DNA of 64,000 nucleotides, from the NCBI GenBank assembly GCA_025558095.1, contig JAIVFI010000025.1, forward strand, positions 589,717 to 653,716. Direction: 5' to 3'. Below the pieces are notes generated by a model, which saw nothing but the letters and a program-made list of their open reading frames with translations, ran no database searches and had not been told where the DNA came from. Positions 49,634 to 59,186 of the stretch are shown piece after piece. Position 1 is the stretch's first letter. Every line of letters begins with the position of its first letter. The stretch comes from Hyaloraphidium curvatum (lineage: Eukaryota > Monoblepharomycota > Hyaloraphidiomycetes > Hyaloraphidiales > Hyaloraphidiaceae). Both the position numbers and the translations under genes were made by a program.

Positions 49634-50479
49634 ATGGAGAACGACATCGTCACCGTCGACGACCTCCGCGCCATCCTAAAGAGCGCCGACCCGCGCCTGC
49701 TCGACTACCAGGGCCGCATCCTCGACGCGTACCGCGAAATGGTCGAGGAAGCCCGCGAGGCGGCGGTGCTCGCCCCCGGGAAGCACACGGACGATGACTA
49801 CGAGACCGAAGAGGAGGCCCCGACGGGGTCGCACCGGAAAGCTTCCGTTTCGCGGAGGAGCTTCGAGGACAAGATGTCGGTGCCCAAGGCGTTCGACGCC
49901 TCCGAGGCGGAGCCCTACCTCGACATCGTCAGGGAGGACGTGTTCCACGGGCGGCCGGTCGACATGCAGGGCTTCCTGAAGGCGAGGAGCAGCATGCTCT
50001 CCTTGCCGCCCCCATCTCACTGTAGTGCCGCCCGCCCCGCCAGGCGAGGCTTCTCAAGACGGCGATCGAGTTCCTCCGCAAGGCGTACCCGGAGGTCCAG
50101 GACAACGGTGCTTTCATGCTCCGCCACAACAAGTGGGTCCGCCAACGGCACCGCAGGCCTTGAAGGAGCTGACAACCGCTTCCGCTCGGGGCGCAGCATC
50201 CTCACGTACTACGTCCCCCATGAGCTGCGCCCCGACTTCGTCGCCTACCTCCTGCGGAACGTGGATGGGCTCAGGGCCGTTCAGCGCGCTTCCGAGAAGG
50301 AAGCCAAGAAAGCCGGGGGCAAGCGCAAGCCGGGTCGGCCGCCCGGCGGGGGCGGCAAGGTCACAGCCAGCAAGAAAAGGGCGCTGATCGAGTCCTCGGA
50401 GGACGAGGGAGAGTTCTCCCCGGACAACATGCGCTCGGGGTTGGCCTCGGATGAAGACGACGACGACACGTCGGATTAG
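49634..50479 (+). CDS. Novel AT-hook protein, paralogue B of a divergent pair
   Basis: Exons 49634-49981, 50044-50132 and 50197-50479 give 239 aa. Intron 1 (62 nt) begins GC rather than GT (AAG|GCGAGG...CCAG); without it the frame breaks and the basic helix ARLLKTAIEFLRKAYPEVQ is lost. Intron 2 is GTGGGT...CAG. Blocks: helical VDDLRAILKSADPRLLDYQG, acidic spacer, EPYLDIVREDVFHGRPVDM, basic helix, ILTYYVPHELRPDFVAYLL, then a Lys-rich tail with an AT-hook (KRKPGRPPGGG) and an acidic end. The block order matches paralogue A at 48535. The AT-hook argues for binding A/T-rich DNA in the nucleus. No other known domain. Confidence 0.7.
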   Translation: MENDIVTVDDLRAILKSADPRLLDYQGRILDAYREMVEEAREAAVLAPGKHTDDDYETEEEAPTGSHRKASVSRRSFEDKMSVPKAFDASEAEPYLDIVREDVFHGRPVDMQGFLKARSSMLSLPPPSHCSAARPARRGFSRRRSSSSARRTRRSRTTVLSCSATTSGSANGTAGLEGADNRFRSGRSILTYYVPHELRPDFVAYLLRNVDGLRAVQRASEKEAKKAGGKRKPGRPPGGGGKVTASKKRALIESSEDEGEFSPDNMRSGLASDEDDDDTSD

Positions 50480-50532
50480 TCGGATACGTGCTTCTTGCAT
50501 CCACACATCTTGAACTTGCCAAATGAACACGC

Positions 50533-52279
50533 TCACTTCTTCGCATCCACGGCGAACCCCGCCACCTCCGCATCCACCCACCCCTTCCCGAACCCGCCGT
50601 CCCACCCCACCCTCCGCCGGCTCTCGAGCTTCTCCGTCCGTCGCATTTGCGCCACCGCCCCCGTGAGCATCTCGCTCCAGCGGCGGAACTCGAACCGCAC
50701 GCCGAACTCGTTGCACGTCTGCGCGAGGACGGGGTACAGGTGGCGGTGGTAGCCGTGGTCAACGGTGGGAAAGAGGTGCTGTGAAAAGGGGGAAAGATGG
50801 TCAGTCGGGCGCGCGGTCAGCTGGAGATGGCCGCACGTGAAGGGTGTGGTCGCCAAAGGTCGAGAGCACGGCCGGCAGCATCAGATCCGTCGTAGGCTGC
50901 GGAGAACCCATCTCAGCGCCCTGAAAACCAGAGCTTCACCGTCGCGGCTCACCGCATAGAGCTCCACCCTGTCCCCGCTGGTCTCGAGCTGGAACAGCCC
51001 GAAATCCCTGATTTCCTCCATCCCCGGCCTTTCCTCCCCCTGTCGCCACGTGTCGTCGCTGTAGTGCCCCACCAGCAGCCCCGTCGCGGCGATCCACGCC
51101 GAGTGCACCCCGCGCGCGAGGCACCACAGCCCCGCGGTCTCGAGGAGGCCCCACGGGAGGAGGGGGCGGAGGGCGCGGTTGGCGCGGCGGGAGAGGAGCA
51201 TGGCCGCGAAGACGAGGTAGTACAGGAGCTCCTTGCGCTTCTGGTGGATGGGGTAGAGGTAGAACGGCATCCAGGCGCCAAAGTAGCCGCTGCGGAGCGG
51301 GTCGATTGGTCAGATCGAGCGCATTGCGAGGTTCGAAGGGACGCCCACTAGACGAGGAAGAGCCTGATCATGTCCCACGCCTTGGAGTTGGGCGAACGCG
51401 GCTTGTCGATGTCGAAGCTCTGGCCCAAGGTGTAGGCCGTGATGACCGGCTCGATGTCGAGCGACGAGTTGGGGTACATGTGGTGCGAGATCTGTAGATG
51501 GGAAGACGGGTCAACACAGAGCGAAGAAGCGAGCAGCTCCGGCACAGTCACCTCGTGGTGGATCCGCCACGTCCGCGACGGCGACCCAACCAGGTCCATG
51601 TAGTACCTCCTCCAGTTCTCAGCCTGATGCCCGAAATTGTGCGCAATCGTCGACAGCGCCCCTGCGGCAGCACCCGCGGCCACTGCCAGCCCAACGCTGC
51701 GCTTGTACGCCGCCCTCAGGATCAGGAACAGGTACAGACCGGCGGTGCCGTCGGCGACGAGCTTGGAGAGCAGCTTGGGGCGCGGGCCGACCTCCTTGAC
51801 CTTGGCCAGCGCGCGAGCACGCAGCACGGAGTAGAAGCCGTCGGGGTTGAAGGTCAGCGGGCTCTCGCGGGGGAAGTCGGCGTCCTTATCGCAGGAGTTG
51901 AGCAGGACGTCTTCCCACGCCGTCGACGCCACCCACCCGCACGCGGTACTTGTTCAGGATCGCCCTGACGCGCTCGATATCCAGGTGGTGCGATTCGAAC
52001 AGCTCCGTCACGTCCGTCCCCTGTTTGCCGAGCGCGAAGGGAGACATTCAGGCACCGTCCCCGCTGCCCCGCCACGGCCCGCACCTTCGTGATTTCCAGC
52101 CAATCCTGCCCGCCGGGGTGCTCAAAGTTGGTCAGATCGTAGAGGGAGTCGTGCACGCGCCAGAGTCCGGCGGCGCCATGCCGGGCCATGTATTCGCGGC
52201 GCCCGTCGAGGTAGTCGACGATGGTGCGGCCGCGGACCCGCTCGGGCGCGGGGAACGTGCCGGGCTGCTCGTAGCCCAT
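50533..52279 (-). CDS. Cytochrome b5-fatty-acid desaturase fusion (cytochrome b5-related type)
   Basis: Seven exons: 52279-52085, 52020-51937, 51884-51552, 51491-51349, 51289-50968, 50896-50837 and 50778-50533; 460 aa. The N-terminal cytochrome b5 domain has the heme motif FEHPGGQDW (His54) and GTDVTELFESHH (second ligand), and ends KYRVRDADFPRESPLTF. The membrane desaturase has AHNFGHQ (His175/179), HHEISHHMYPN (near 202-208) and HTLHHLFPTVDHGYH (376-390), the three His boxes of the diiron site. The last box is HxxHH, not the QxxHH of classical front-end desaturases; this resembles animal cytochrome b5-related proteins. ER membrane; acyl-lipid or acyl-CoA substrate likely, regiospecificity unknown. 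Intron 3 is 60 nt and stopless. Confidence 0.88.
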
Positions 52280-52439
52280 TGCTGTGGTGGTGTCTAGGTG
52301 CGGCGAGGGCGGGGTCGGATGTGCGTGAAACGGGTCGGAATGCGGCGGGGGAAGGGCGGCGCTGAGGCAGGGAGTGAGCCTAGCCCCAGACGAACACCGT
52401 ACAGTTCGACGAAGCATCAGCTCGGATTCACACAGGACA

Positions 52440-53751
52440 TCACAGCTTCGCGGGCCCCTCTTCACCCCCCGCCTCTCCCCCTCCGGCCTCCCCTGCTCCC
52501 GCCTTGGGCACCCCCGCCAAACCCGTCCACCCCTCCACCGTGCGCACGTAGTCCATGTCCTTGAACACCATCCTCTGCACCGTCCCTTCCACGTCGTAGT
52601 CCAGGACAACCCTGTACCGATCGCCATCCTTCGGCCGCACGCCCTCCTCCCACTCCCCGATCGCCGCGCGGAGCTCCGGCGTGCGCGAGTGCAGCTGGTC
52701 CAGGGGGAACACGAGCACCTGCCCGTCGTTGTGGCCGTCGGCGTCGTCGTGGAAGAATTCGGGGTGGTTCTTGATAGTTTCGAGGCGGGAGCGGCGCAGG
52801 CGCGGGCCGGGTGAAAGTGGGGTATAGGGGAGGAGGTGAGAGAGGGTTGGGAACCGAAGACGGAGCTCTGCAGTGCCAATAATGGTGAAAAGAAGTCTAA
52901 GGGGAACCGGAATCCGCCTCACCAGCGAGACTGCAGAACTGCGGCTCGACGAGCTCGATCTCGTCCCGCTTGAACCTGTCGATGCCCTCCTGCGGCGTGA
53001 CCCACGAAAACTCGAGCGTCTCGGTGCCGTCCGCCGCAACGTAGGGGTGGATGTCCGCGTCTCCCCCCGGATCCGCGCCGAGGGGGTGGTCCAGCACGGT
53101 GAGGAAAAAGTGCGCGTCGTACGTCTTGATCTCCGTCTCCGGGGTCCTCCAGTTGGACCAGAACGCCAGACTGCCGAGGTCGGGCGCGCATTTGAAGTGC
53201 TCGCACAGCTCAGCAAACGCCCCCGCGTCGGCATTCACCCTCCGCCGCCACGCGTCCGACGCCGCAACCCGCTCCGCCGCCGTCCCGGGCCGGCCCTCGA
53301 GCCAGTCCACCCGCGGCCTGAGCAGCGCGATCCCGCACTCCTCGAACGTCTCCCTTGCCGCGGCCACCAAGAGCCCGAGGGCGAAATCCCGCCTCGCCTG
53401 GCCCTCGAGCCGCCGGCCCCAGCGGTCGCCCTTGGCAAACAGGGTCTCGTAGTCGTGCAGCACCGCGTCCTCCATTTTCCTTATCTCTTCCTCCGACAGC
53501 CCGCCCAGTCGAGGGAGGATGTCCCTCCATTTCGCGTCCGTGTCCGCTCCCTCGAGCACGCCGCCGGGGAACACGCTCAGACTCCCGAAGAACCCGCGGG
53601 CGCTGCGCCGCAGCATCAGCACCTTGTAGTCCGCCGGGTCGCGTGTCGGGTCGCGCGACGCGTCCTTCCACGGGGAAACGACGATGACCGACGACGCGGG
53701 CTTGGGGAAGACCGGGTCCGCGGGCACCGGTTTGAGCGGGGTGGCGGGCAT
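52440..53751 (-). CDS. NUDT19-like peroxisomal CoA diphosphatase (Nudix hydrolase)
   Basis: Exons 53751-52923 and 52867-52440 (55 nt GTGAGG...CAG) give 418 aa. It starts SSVIVVSPWKDASRD, then a Nudix core with a long insertion: VFPGGVLEGAD, then the catalytic helix AAARETFEECGIAL (RExxEExG metal-binding Glu residues). TLEFSWVTPQEGIDRF follows, and a C-terminal region PEFFHDDADGHNDG. The last three residues are AKL, a canonical PTS1 signal for peroxisomal import. NUDT19 hydrolyses CoA and acyl-CoA to 3',5'-ADP and (acyl-)phosphopantetheine, controlling the peroxisomal CoA pool. The frame stays open upstream to 53946; the ATG at 53751 is preferred because upstream residues look non-conserved. 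Same strand as, and 160 bp before, the desaturase gene. Confidence 0.88.
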
Positions 53752-54416
53752 CGCGGCGCGGGGCCGGCGGCCGGGAAAGAAAGAGGAAGAGACGATGCGG
53801 CGGACGACGGGGCGGAAGAGGGAAAGAGGTGGGCGCAGGGGTGCCAGCGTGGACGCGGAGTTGTGTTGACCCGCGAACCGACTCGAGGTAGCGCGATGCC
53901 CGGTCCATTGGCGCACTCGTGTTATGTCCAGCCCAGATGCGTACAATGAGCCGCGTTATCCGGCTTACGCCAGGCGTCGTCATCGTCATCCGAGAGGATC
54001 CTGGGCGCACGTTATCTGTGGAGACGCCTCCCTCGTCGCGATTCTTCTTCTTGCCATCTGTCCACCGCCACCGGGCGTGAAGATCGACGTCAGGCTGGAT
54101 GTTACACGTCGCCGGCGTTCGCGGACTTTCGTTAGATAAGAGGTGCCGCTTACATTCCCCGCGCCGTGGACGCGATGATCGCGTTGGCGGTCCGCGCCGA
54201 CAGGGAGGGGGCAAGGGCGCCCATCCCGAGAAAGGGGTGCATTCATCCCTTTCCAGGATCGTCTCGTCCATATTTGCCCATACCGTGCCGGACCGTCCCG
54301 GCGGGGATGGCGCGATCGCGCTGACGGCACGCTGCACAGCCCCGACAACCTGCCGCCTCCCCGGCAACCTCCTCCGCTCCCCTGAAACCGCCCCCATCCC
54401 GCGCCGTGGAAACGCG
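53752..54416. other. Divergent intergenic region
   Basis: 665 bp between NUDT19-like (minus) and SDR (plus) starts. A/T-richer around 53920-54060. A tandem pair of near-identical strings, CCCGCGCCGTGGA near 54159 and 54399, was noticed. No gene seen. Confidence 0.35.
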
Positions 54417-55115
54417 ATGCCCGGCACCGCCGTGATCTTCGGCCACGGCCCCGGCATCTCCCACGCCGTCGCGCGCGCGCTCGGCCGGCGCGGGCACCCC
54501 GTCGCGCTCGTCGCCCGCTCCGAGACCCGGCTGGCCGAGGCCGCCGAGGGGCTGAGGAAGGAGGGCATCGCGGCGGCGCACTTTGCCGCCGATCTGGCGG
54601 ATCCGACGCAGGTGGTGGCGGCGCTGAGGAAGGCCAGGGAGGCGCTGGGGCCCGTGGAGGTGCTGCACTGGAACGGCGTCGCGAGGGGGGCGCCCGACCT
54701 GCTCGCCGCGCCGCTGGCGGAGCTCCATTCCGCGCTGGACATTGCGGCGCTGGCGGTGCTCCCCGCCGTGCAGGAGGCGCTGCCCGATTTGAAGGCGGCG
54801 AGGGGCGCCGTGCTCCTGACCAACGGCGGCTTCGGCCTCCCCGTGGACGCGCTGGACAGGGCGGCGGCGGACAACGGGCGGATGGGTAACGCGCTGGGGA
54901 ACGCGGTCAAGCACAAGATGGCGAGGGTGCTCCATTACAGGCTGAAGAAGGAGGGGGTGTACGCGGGGGAGGTGATGGTCATGGGGGCGGTCAAGGGGAC
55001 GGTGTTCGACGACGGGAGCGCAAAGATAAGCCCGGACGAGGTGGCGGGCAAGTTCTTGGAGCTGCTGGAGGGGAGGAACGTGGCGTCGGTGCAGTTTCCC
55101 CAGGTCAAGCTCTGA
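54417..55115 (+). CDS. SDR-like Rossmann protein lacking the YxxxK catalytic pair
   Basis: 232 aa, single exon, ATG at 54417. A glycine-rich nucleotide-binding start (AVIFGHGPGISHAVARALG), VALVARSETRL, HFAADLADPTQV and EVLHWNGVARG follow classical SDR topology, and GAVLLTNGGFGLP stands where the catalytic Ser strand should be. The expected Tyr-x3-Lys is not found; the matching helix reads GNALGNAVKHKMARVL with no Tyr. It may be a non-catalytic or unusual SDR of the kind annotated as short-chain dehydrogenase in bacteria. Cytosolic; role unknown. No intron, unlike the other SDR at 20076. Confidence 0.75.
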   Translation: MPGTAVIFGHGPGISHAVARALGRRGHPVALVARSETRLAEAAEGLRKEGIAAAHFAADLADPTQVVAALRKAREALGPVEVLHWNGVARGAPDLLAAPLAELHSALDIAALAVLPAVQEALPDLKAARGAVLLTNGGFGLPVDALDRAAADNGRMGNALGNAVKHKMARVLHYRLKKEGVYAGEVMVMGAVKGTVFDDGSAKISPDEVAGKFLELLEGRNVASVQFPQVKL

Positions 55116-55669
55116 TGGGGTGGCCTGGGGATGAGCCTTGAACCCGGCGCGGTCTTCGGAACCTTGCCTCGACATTCGATAGATGGACGTCGTTACAGTG
55201 TTGTTTCGGCACGCTTCGACCGCCTTCGGTCCGAGAGATCTGGTCGGGGACAGCGGTCCCCAACCGCCGAGCGCGACCAATAACAGTCCTCGCTCCGAAG
55301 CCCTGCCGACCCCCGCCTTTCCGTGAGCAGTCCCCGCCCGTTTGGGGTGCTTCGTTGTGTTTTCCGTGCGCCGCGGGGCCGGCGTGCCCGGACGAGGCCG
55401 GGGGAGCGCGGGCCGGGGCCGGAATGCTGGGCGGACCGTCGGGCACGCGCGGGGACCTGGCGCGCTCGGATGGCCGCGGGGCGGCGGCTGCGGGCGGGGA
55501 CGCCGTGCACGGGAGTGGCGCGGGCACCTGCTGGCCGGCAGCGGCGAATCCGGGCCCTGGAGGTGGTGTTTGGACTGCCCGCGGACCGCCCGGAGCTCCC
55601 CCGGCCCCACTCGCCGACGGCTCCCCTCCCTCGCCCCTCTCCCGCTCACGCTCCATCCCCCTCCAGGCC
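55116..55669. other. Upstream region of the E2 gene, GC-rich
   Basis: Open frames run through here in several registers, but none resembles a protein, and they continue in frame into the E2 coding region only by chance. A/T-richer around 55170-55200. Likely promoter and 5' UTR. Confidence 0.35.
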
Positions 55670-56335
55670 ATGTCCCTCCAGCCCTCCTCCGCCAACTCCC
55701 CCCGCCCGCCCCGCCCCGCCAAACCCGCAGACCCCGCCTCGGTCACCAAGCTCCTCAACCGCGAGCTGATGCACCTCCTGGCCACCCCTCCCCCCGGCAT
55801 CTCGGCGTTCCCCAAGGACCCGGACTCGCTGTTCGTGTGGTCGGCAACGGTCGCGGGGCCGCCAGAGAGTCCCTACGAGGGGCTGGATCTCAGGCTGGAG
55901 ATGCGGTTCCCGGGGACGTACCCGATCAAGGCGCCCGAGGTGGCCTTCCAGCGCGGGGTGTGGCACCCGAACGGTGGGTTGCGCGCCCGGCATTGCGGCC
56001 GGCCTGCCCCGTGGCACGGCGCGGGCTGACCCCCCCCGCCGCGCGCAAGTGAGCCTCGACGGCGCCATCTGCCTCGACATACTCAAGGACAAGTGGTCCG
56101 CCGTCTACAACGCCGAGAAGGTGCTCATCTCCATCCAGGCCATGCTCGCCGGTGCGTCCCCCCGCTCCGGGCCCCGCCCCCCCGTCCCCGCTGACGACGC
56201 CCGGGTGCAGAACCCAACAACGACTCGCCGCTCAACCCCGATGCCGCCGCGCTGTGGGACCGGGACAGGGGGGGGGAGGAGACGCGGAGGATGGTGCGGA
56301 GGAAGCTGGAGGAGGCGGAGAGGGGGGGCAAGTGA
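55670..56335 (+). CDS. Ubiquitin-conjugating enzyme E2 (UBE2C-like)
   Basis: Exons 55670-55973, 56050-56151 and 56211-56335 give 176 aa. A Pro/Ser-rich ~30 aa N-terminal extension precedes the UBC fold: [50 protein letters not shown], then HPN joined to [20 protein letters not shown] with the active-site Cys109, and an [16 protein letters not shown] helix. The HPN triad and the N-terminal extension resemble UBE2C/UbcH10, the E2 that works with the anaphase-promoting complex, but subgroup assignment by eye is tentative. The short third exon has a Glu/Arg/Lys-rich tail. Donors GTGGGT and GTGCGT. Confidence 0.9.
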
Positions 56336-56627
56336 GGAGCTTGTGAGGGTTGCGGAGGGCAAGCGGGGGCGCGCGGGCCGGGTGCGGGGCAGGGTGTCGG
56401 TGCGGGTTGGTAGGGAAGGCCGCGGGCGGCGGGGATGTGGGAGGGTAGACGGACTTTCGCACCGCGCCCATCGAGGCCGGGTGTCCCGCACCGTTCGGTC
56501 GGTCCAACGAATGGACGCACCCCGTTCGGCTGCATGCGGAACAACAGAGGTGCAACTTTGACTGCAGGGAAGCCGCATACAAGGTCAAGCAGCGGAGAAC
56601 GAACGCCCCGCAAGTCCAAGAAGCCTC

Positions 56628-56828
56628 CTAGACCCTCATGATCTCGTTCGTTTTCTCCTCATGGATCTTGCCAATCAAGTCGTTGATCCGGTCGACCAAT
56701 GTGTTCATCCTCTGGAGCGTGTAGTCCGCGATCAAGTGCAGCCGGGGGGCAGGCGGGCGAGCTCGCGCCGGTGGTCCGCGACGAGCCTGTCGAGGGCGCG
56801 CTCGAAATCCTTCTATCCCCGAACCCAT
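56628..56828 (-). pseudogene. Helical ORF fragment, possible gene remnant
   Basis: The minus frame ends with a clean amphipathic stretch (LHLIADYTLQRMNTLVDRIN, then LIGKIHEEKTNEI) before a stop. Just upstream, another frame reads equally protein-like (DFERALDRLVADHRRELARL), the two being out of phase by one base across a run of six C at about 56740-56745. This fits a small helical protein or domain broken by a single-base indel, or an unrecognised short gene. No homologue was recognised. It sits between the E2 gene and the desaturase gene, inside otherwise empty sequence. Confidence 0.35.
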
Positions 56829-56907
56829 CTAAGCACATGGATGATCCCGCCCCCTCCGCGCCGATCCGAACGGTGCCCCGTTTTCCGCTTTCCCGCCCCC
56901 GCCCGGC

Positions 56908-58111
56908 CTACCAGTGGTCCGCCACGTCCACGAACCGCCTGTTCTCCTCGTCCCACGCGTTCCACCCGAACGACCCCAGGAACTCGCGCACGGTGATCCG
57001 CGGGACGGCGTCGAACAGCGCGCCGGCGGAAAAGTGGCACTCGGCGAGGTGGTAGCACTGCGCGTGCGGGGGGTCCGGCGGCGGTGTAAGTCAGCCGGCG
57101 GGCGGGGAAGCGGGCGGGGGGCACGAACGGGAACGCGGGTGTTCAAATGGTGGATGTGGTGGTACTCGATCCCGTTGGTCGCCCAGCTCAGCCACCACGG
57201 TATGGGGAGGTAGCTGCTCCCCAGCATCCCGCTGCCGTACTTGCTCCAGTCCCCGCCCCTCCTCCTGTACGCGCCTTCGAAGGTGTGCTCGATGTGGGTG
57301 ATCAGAACGCCGGCGACGTAGACGAGCCAGGCGGTGCCGTGGTCGAAGGCCACCCCACGCCAGCCGATGGTGTGGAAGACGGAGAGGGCCCAGAGGGTCT
57401 GGAGGGAGAGCTCGAGCCAGGTGGCGTAGATGTGCTGCGTCCAGACAAAGAGGAGGTACGGGACGACGGTGAAGTAGAGGTACCTGTTGTAGAAGGCGGC
57501 GTACGCGATCCTGGGGCGGGGCGGGAAGGACCGTCAGCGCCAAGGGAAGCCCCGTGCCCCGAGGAGCAACCCCACTTCTGCCACCTGGGCTTCTTCTTCC
57601 ACTCCTGCAGCGTCCAGCTCGCCGTCTGCCCGTTCAGGCTCTCGTCCATGTTGTTTGCGATGGCGTGGTGCCGCGTCTGGTGCCCGTCCCGCCACAGCTC
57701 GAACGGCGACCACACCGCCGCCCCCAGCAGCGTGCCGAGGACGTAGTTGGCCGCGCGCGAGGGGAAGAAGCTCAGGTGGGCGACGTCGTGGAAGATGACG
57801 AAGAGCCGCAGGCGCACGAGGGCAAAGAGCGGCCAGGCGTACACGGGGAGCGCGTGGCAGTGGTAGAGGCCGAGGAGGAAGGAGCCCAGGGTGGGGATGA
57901 GCCACAGCGCGGCGTTGTACCAGTCCGCGCGGGCGAACTTGGCGATGTGCGCGTAGACGAGCTCCTTGGGGGGGAGCGGCAGGCCCTCGGGGAGGTCGCC
58001 GTCGCGGGGCTGCGTGCGGCCGGTGGTCGTGGGCGGGTGTGTGGCGGCGGGCTTCGCGGCGGGGGCGTCGGAGGGCAAGGCCGCCGGGGTGCGCGTGCGG
58101 AGGATGGCCAT
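56908..58111 (-). CDS. Membrane fatty-acid desaturase (omega-6/Delta12-like)
   Basis: Exons 58111-57585, 57510-57129 and 57057-56908 give 352 aa. Three His boxes: FVIFHDVAHLSFF (His108, His112), RDGHQTRHHAIANN (His144, 148, 149) and GIEYHHIHHLNTRVP (His293-297), the last joined to CYHLAECHF across intron 2. Hydrophobic helices (LWLIPTLGSFLLGLY, LVYVAGVLITHIEH) flank them. This is the diiron acyl-desaturase superfamily, ER membrane; the HHIHHLN.R.P.Y pattern is closest to bacterial/Delta12-type enzymes. It lacks the cytochrome b5 fusion of the desaturase at 50533, so it must use free cytochrome b5. Stop codon at 56910-56908. Confidence 0.87.
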
Positions 58112-59186
58112 CGCGGCGGGGGAGGGGGAAGCCGGAATCGGCGATGCTCCGACGCGCGGGCAAGCAAAAGACCCGGCATGGCTTCGAGCGCCGCGCACGG
58201 GCCGCCATCGCGCGCACGGGCCGGCCCGTTACGCCGGCGGAGTCGGGGAGAAGGGGGCGGGAAGCTGACGATTGCCCGGCGGCCCCCGTCCTTGCGCACT
58301 GGGAGCCTTTCCCGGACGCCGCCAGATGGCAATTCCGACTCATGGGGCTGCGATGGCGCGGCACCGCGGAGAAAGACGCGTCGCACGAGCGGGTACGCGT
58401 CCGGCTCTCGGGCCCGGGCGGCGGAGTTGGGCAAGGGACTATGCATCGGTAAAACAGCGGGCGACGTCCTGCAGGAACGAATCACGGCAGGGACAGTCGT
58501 TCACGTAAGTGGACGAGATTTCCAACATGGCGGTCGTCGAAGACGCTTTCGTTGGCGACAGAGGGTGTAGGAACCTAGCTCAGGAACGTCGCTCCGAGGA
58601 CATCCGCATACCAACACCACCGCACCCCTTGCGTCTGCAGTTATGTTGCTTCGATTTGCGCATGCATTTTCTTGTGCTCCGGGCCCCGTTCTCTGGGCGT
58701 GCCGAGGAGCTCCGCGAAATCAGGGGCGGGAGGATCAGATGAGCTTGGGGTTCGGAAGCGGCGACATCGAGAGCCTGTCATCCTGTTCTTGGGTAGTCTC
58801 TTAGGGCCAGGAGCGCGTCATCACGCCCAGAAGACACGTCCGGATAGGCGGACGGATTCGGATTTGGCGCAGGGGATCGTGGCCTGCGGCGCGGCGGGAC
58901 CGACAGCCCGGTCGTTCGTTGCATCCCGCTGCACCGAAGCAGCCCCGGTGCAGCGCGTTTCCTCTTCCGACCAAACTCCGAGCCATGTATGTGCGTCGGG
59001 CTTGTCGGGGGTTGCGCGAGCCGTGTTCGGCGGGATCGCGGACGGCGATGGAGTCCCGAGGCTGGGGCTGCCGATCCCGATCCCCGGGCCCAGGCGATTT
59101 GTCAGACCATCGCTCGTCCACCGGACGCCAATCGCCTTGAATCGCCGCGCTCCCTCCTCCAACCGCCGCCCGGGCCTCCAGCCAGA
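58112..59186. other. 1.1 kb intergenic region, nothing recognised
   Basis: Several GC-rich open frames overlap on both strands without protein character. A/T-richer patches near 58590-58680 may mark a promoter. Some direct short repeats (GCGCACGGGCCG twice near 58193-58225) occur. Confidence 0.35.

Noticed and set aside
53210-54916. 568-codon minus-strand open frame
   Set aside because: Antisense to the SDR at 54417 and out of frame with the NUDT19-like gene; an artefact of low stop frequency.
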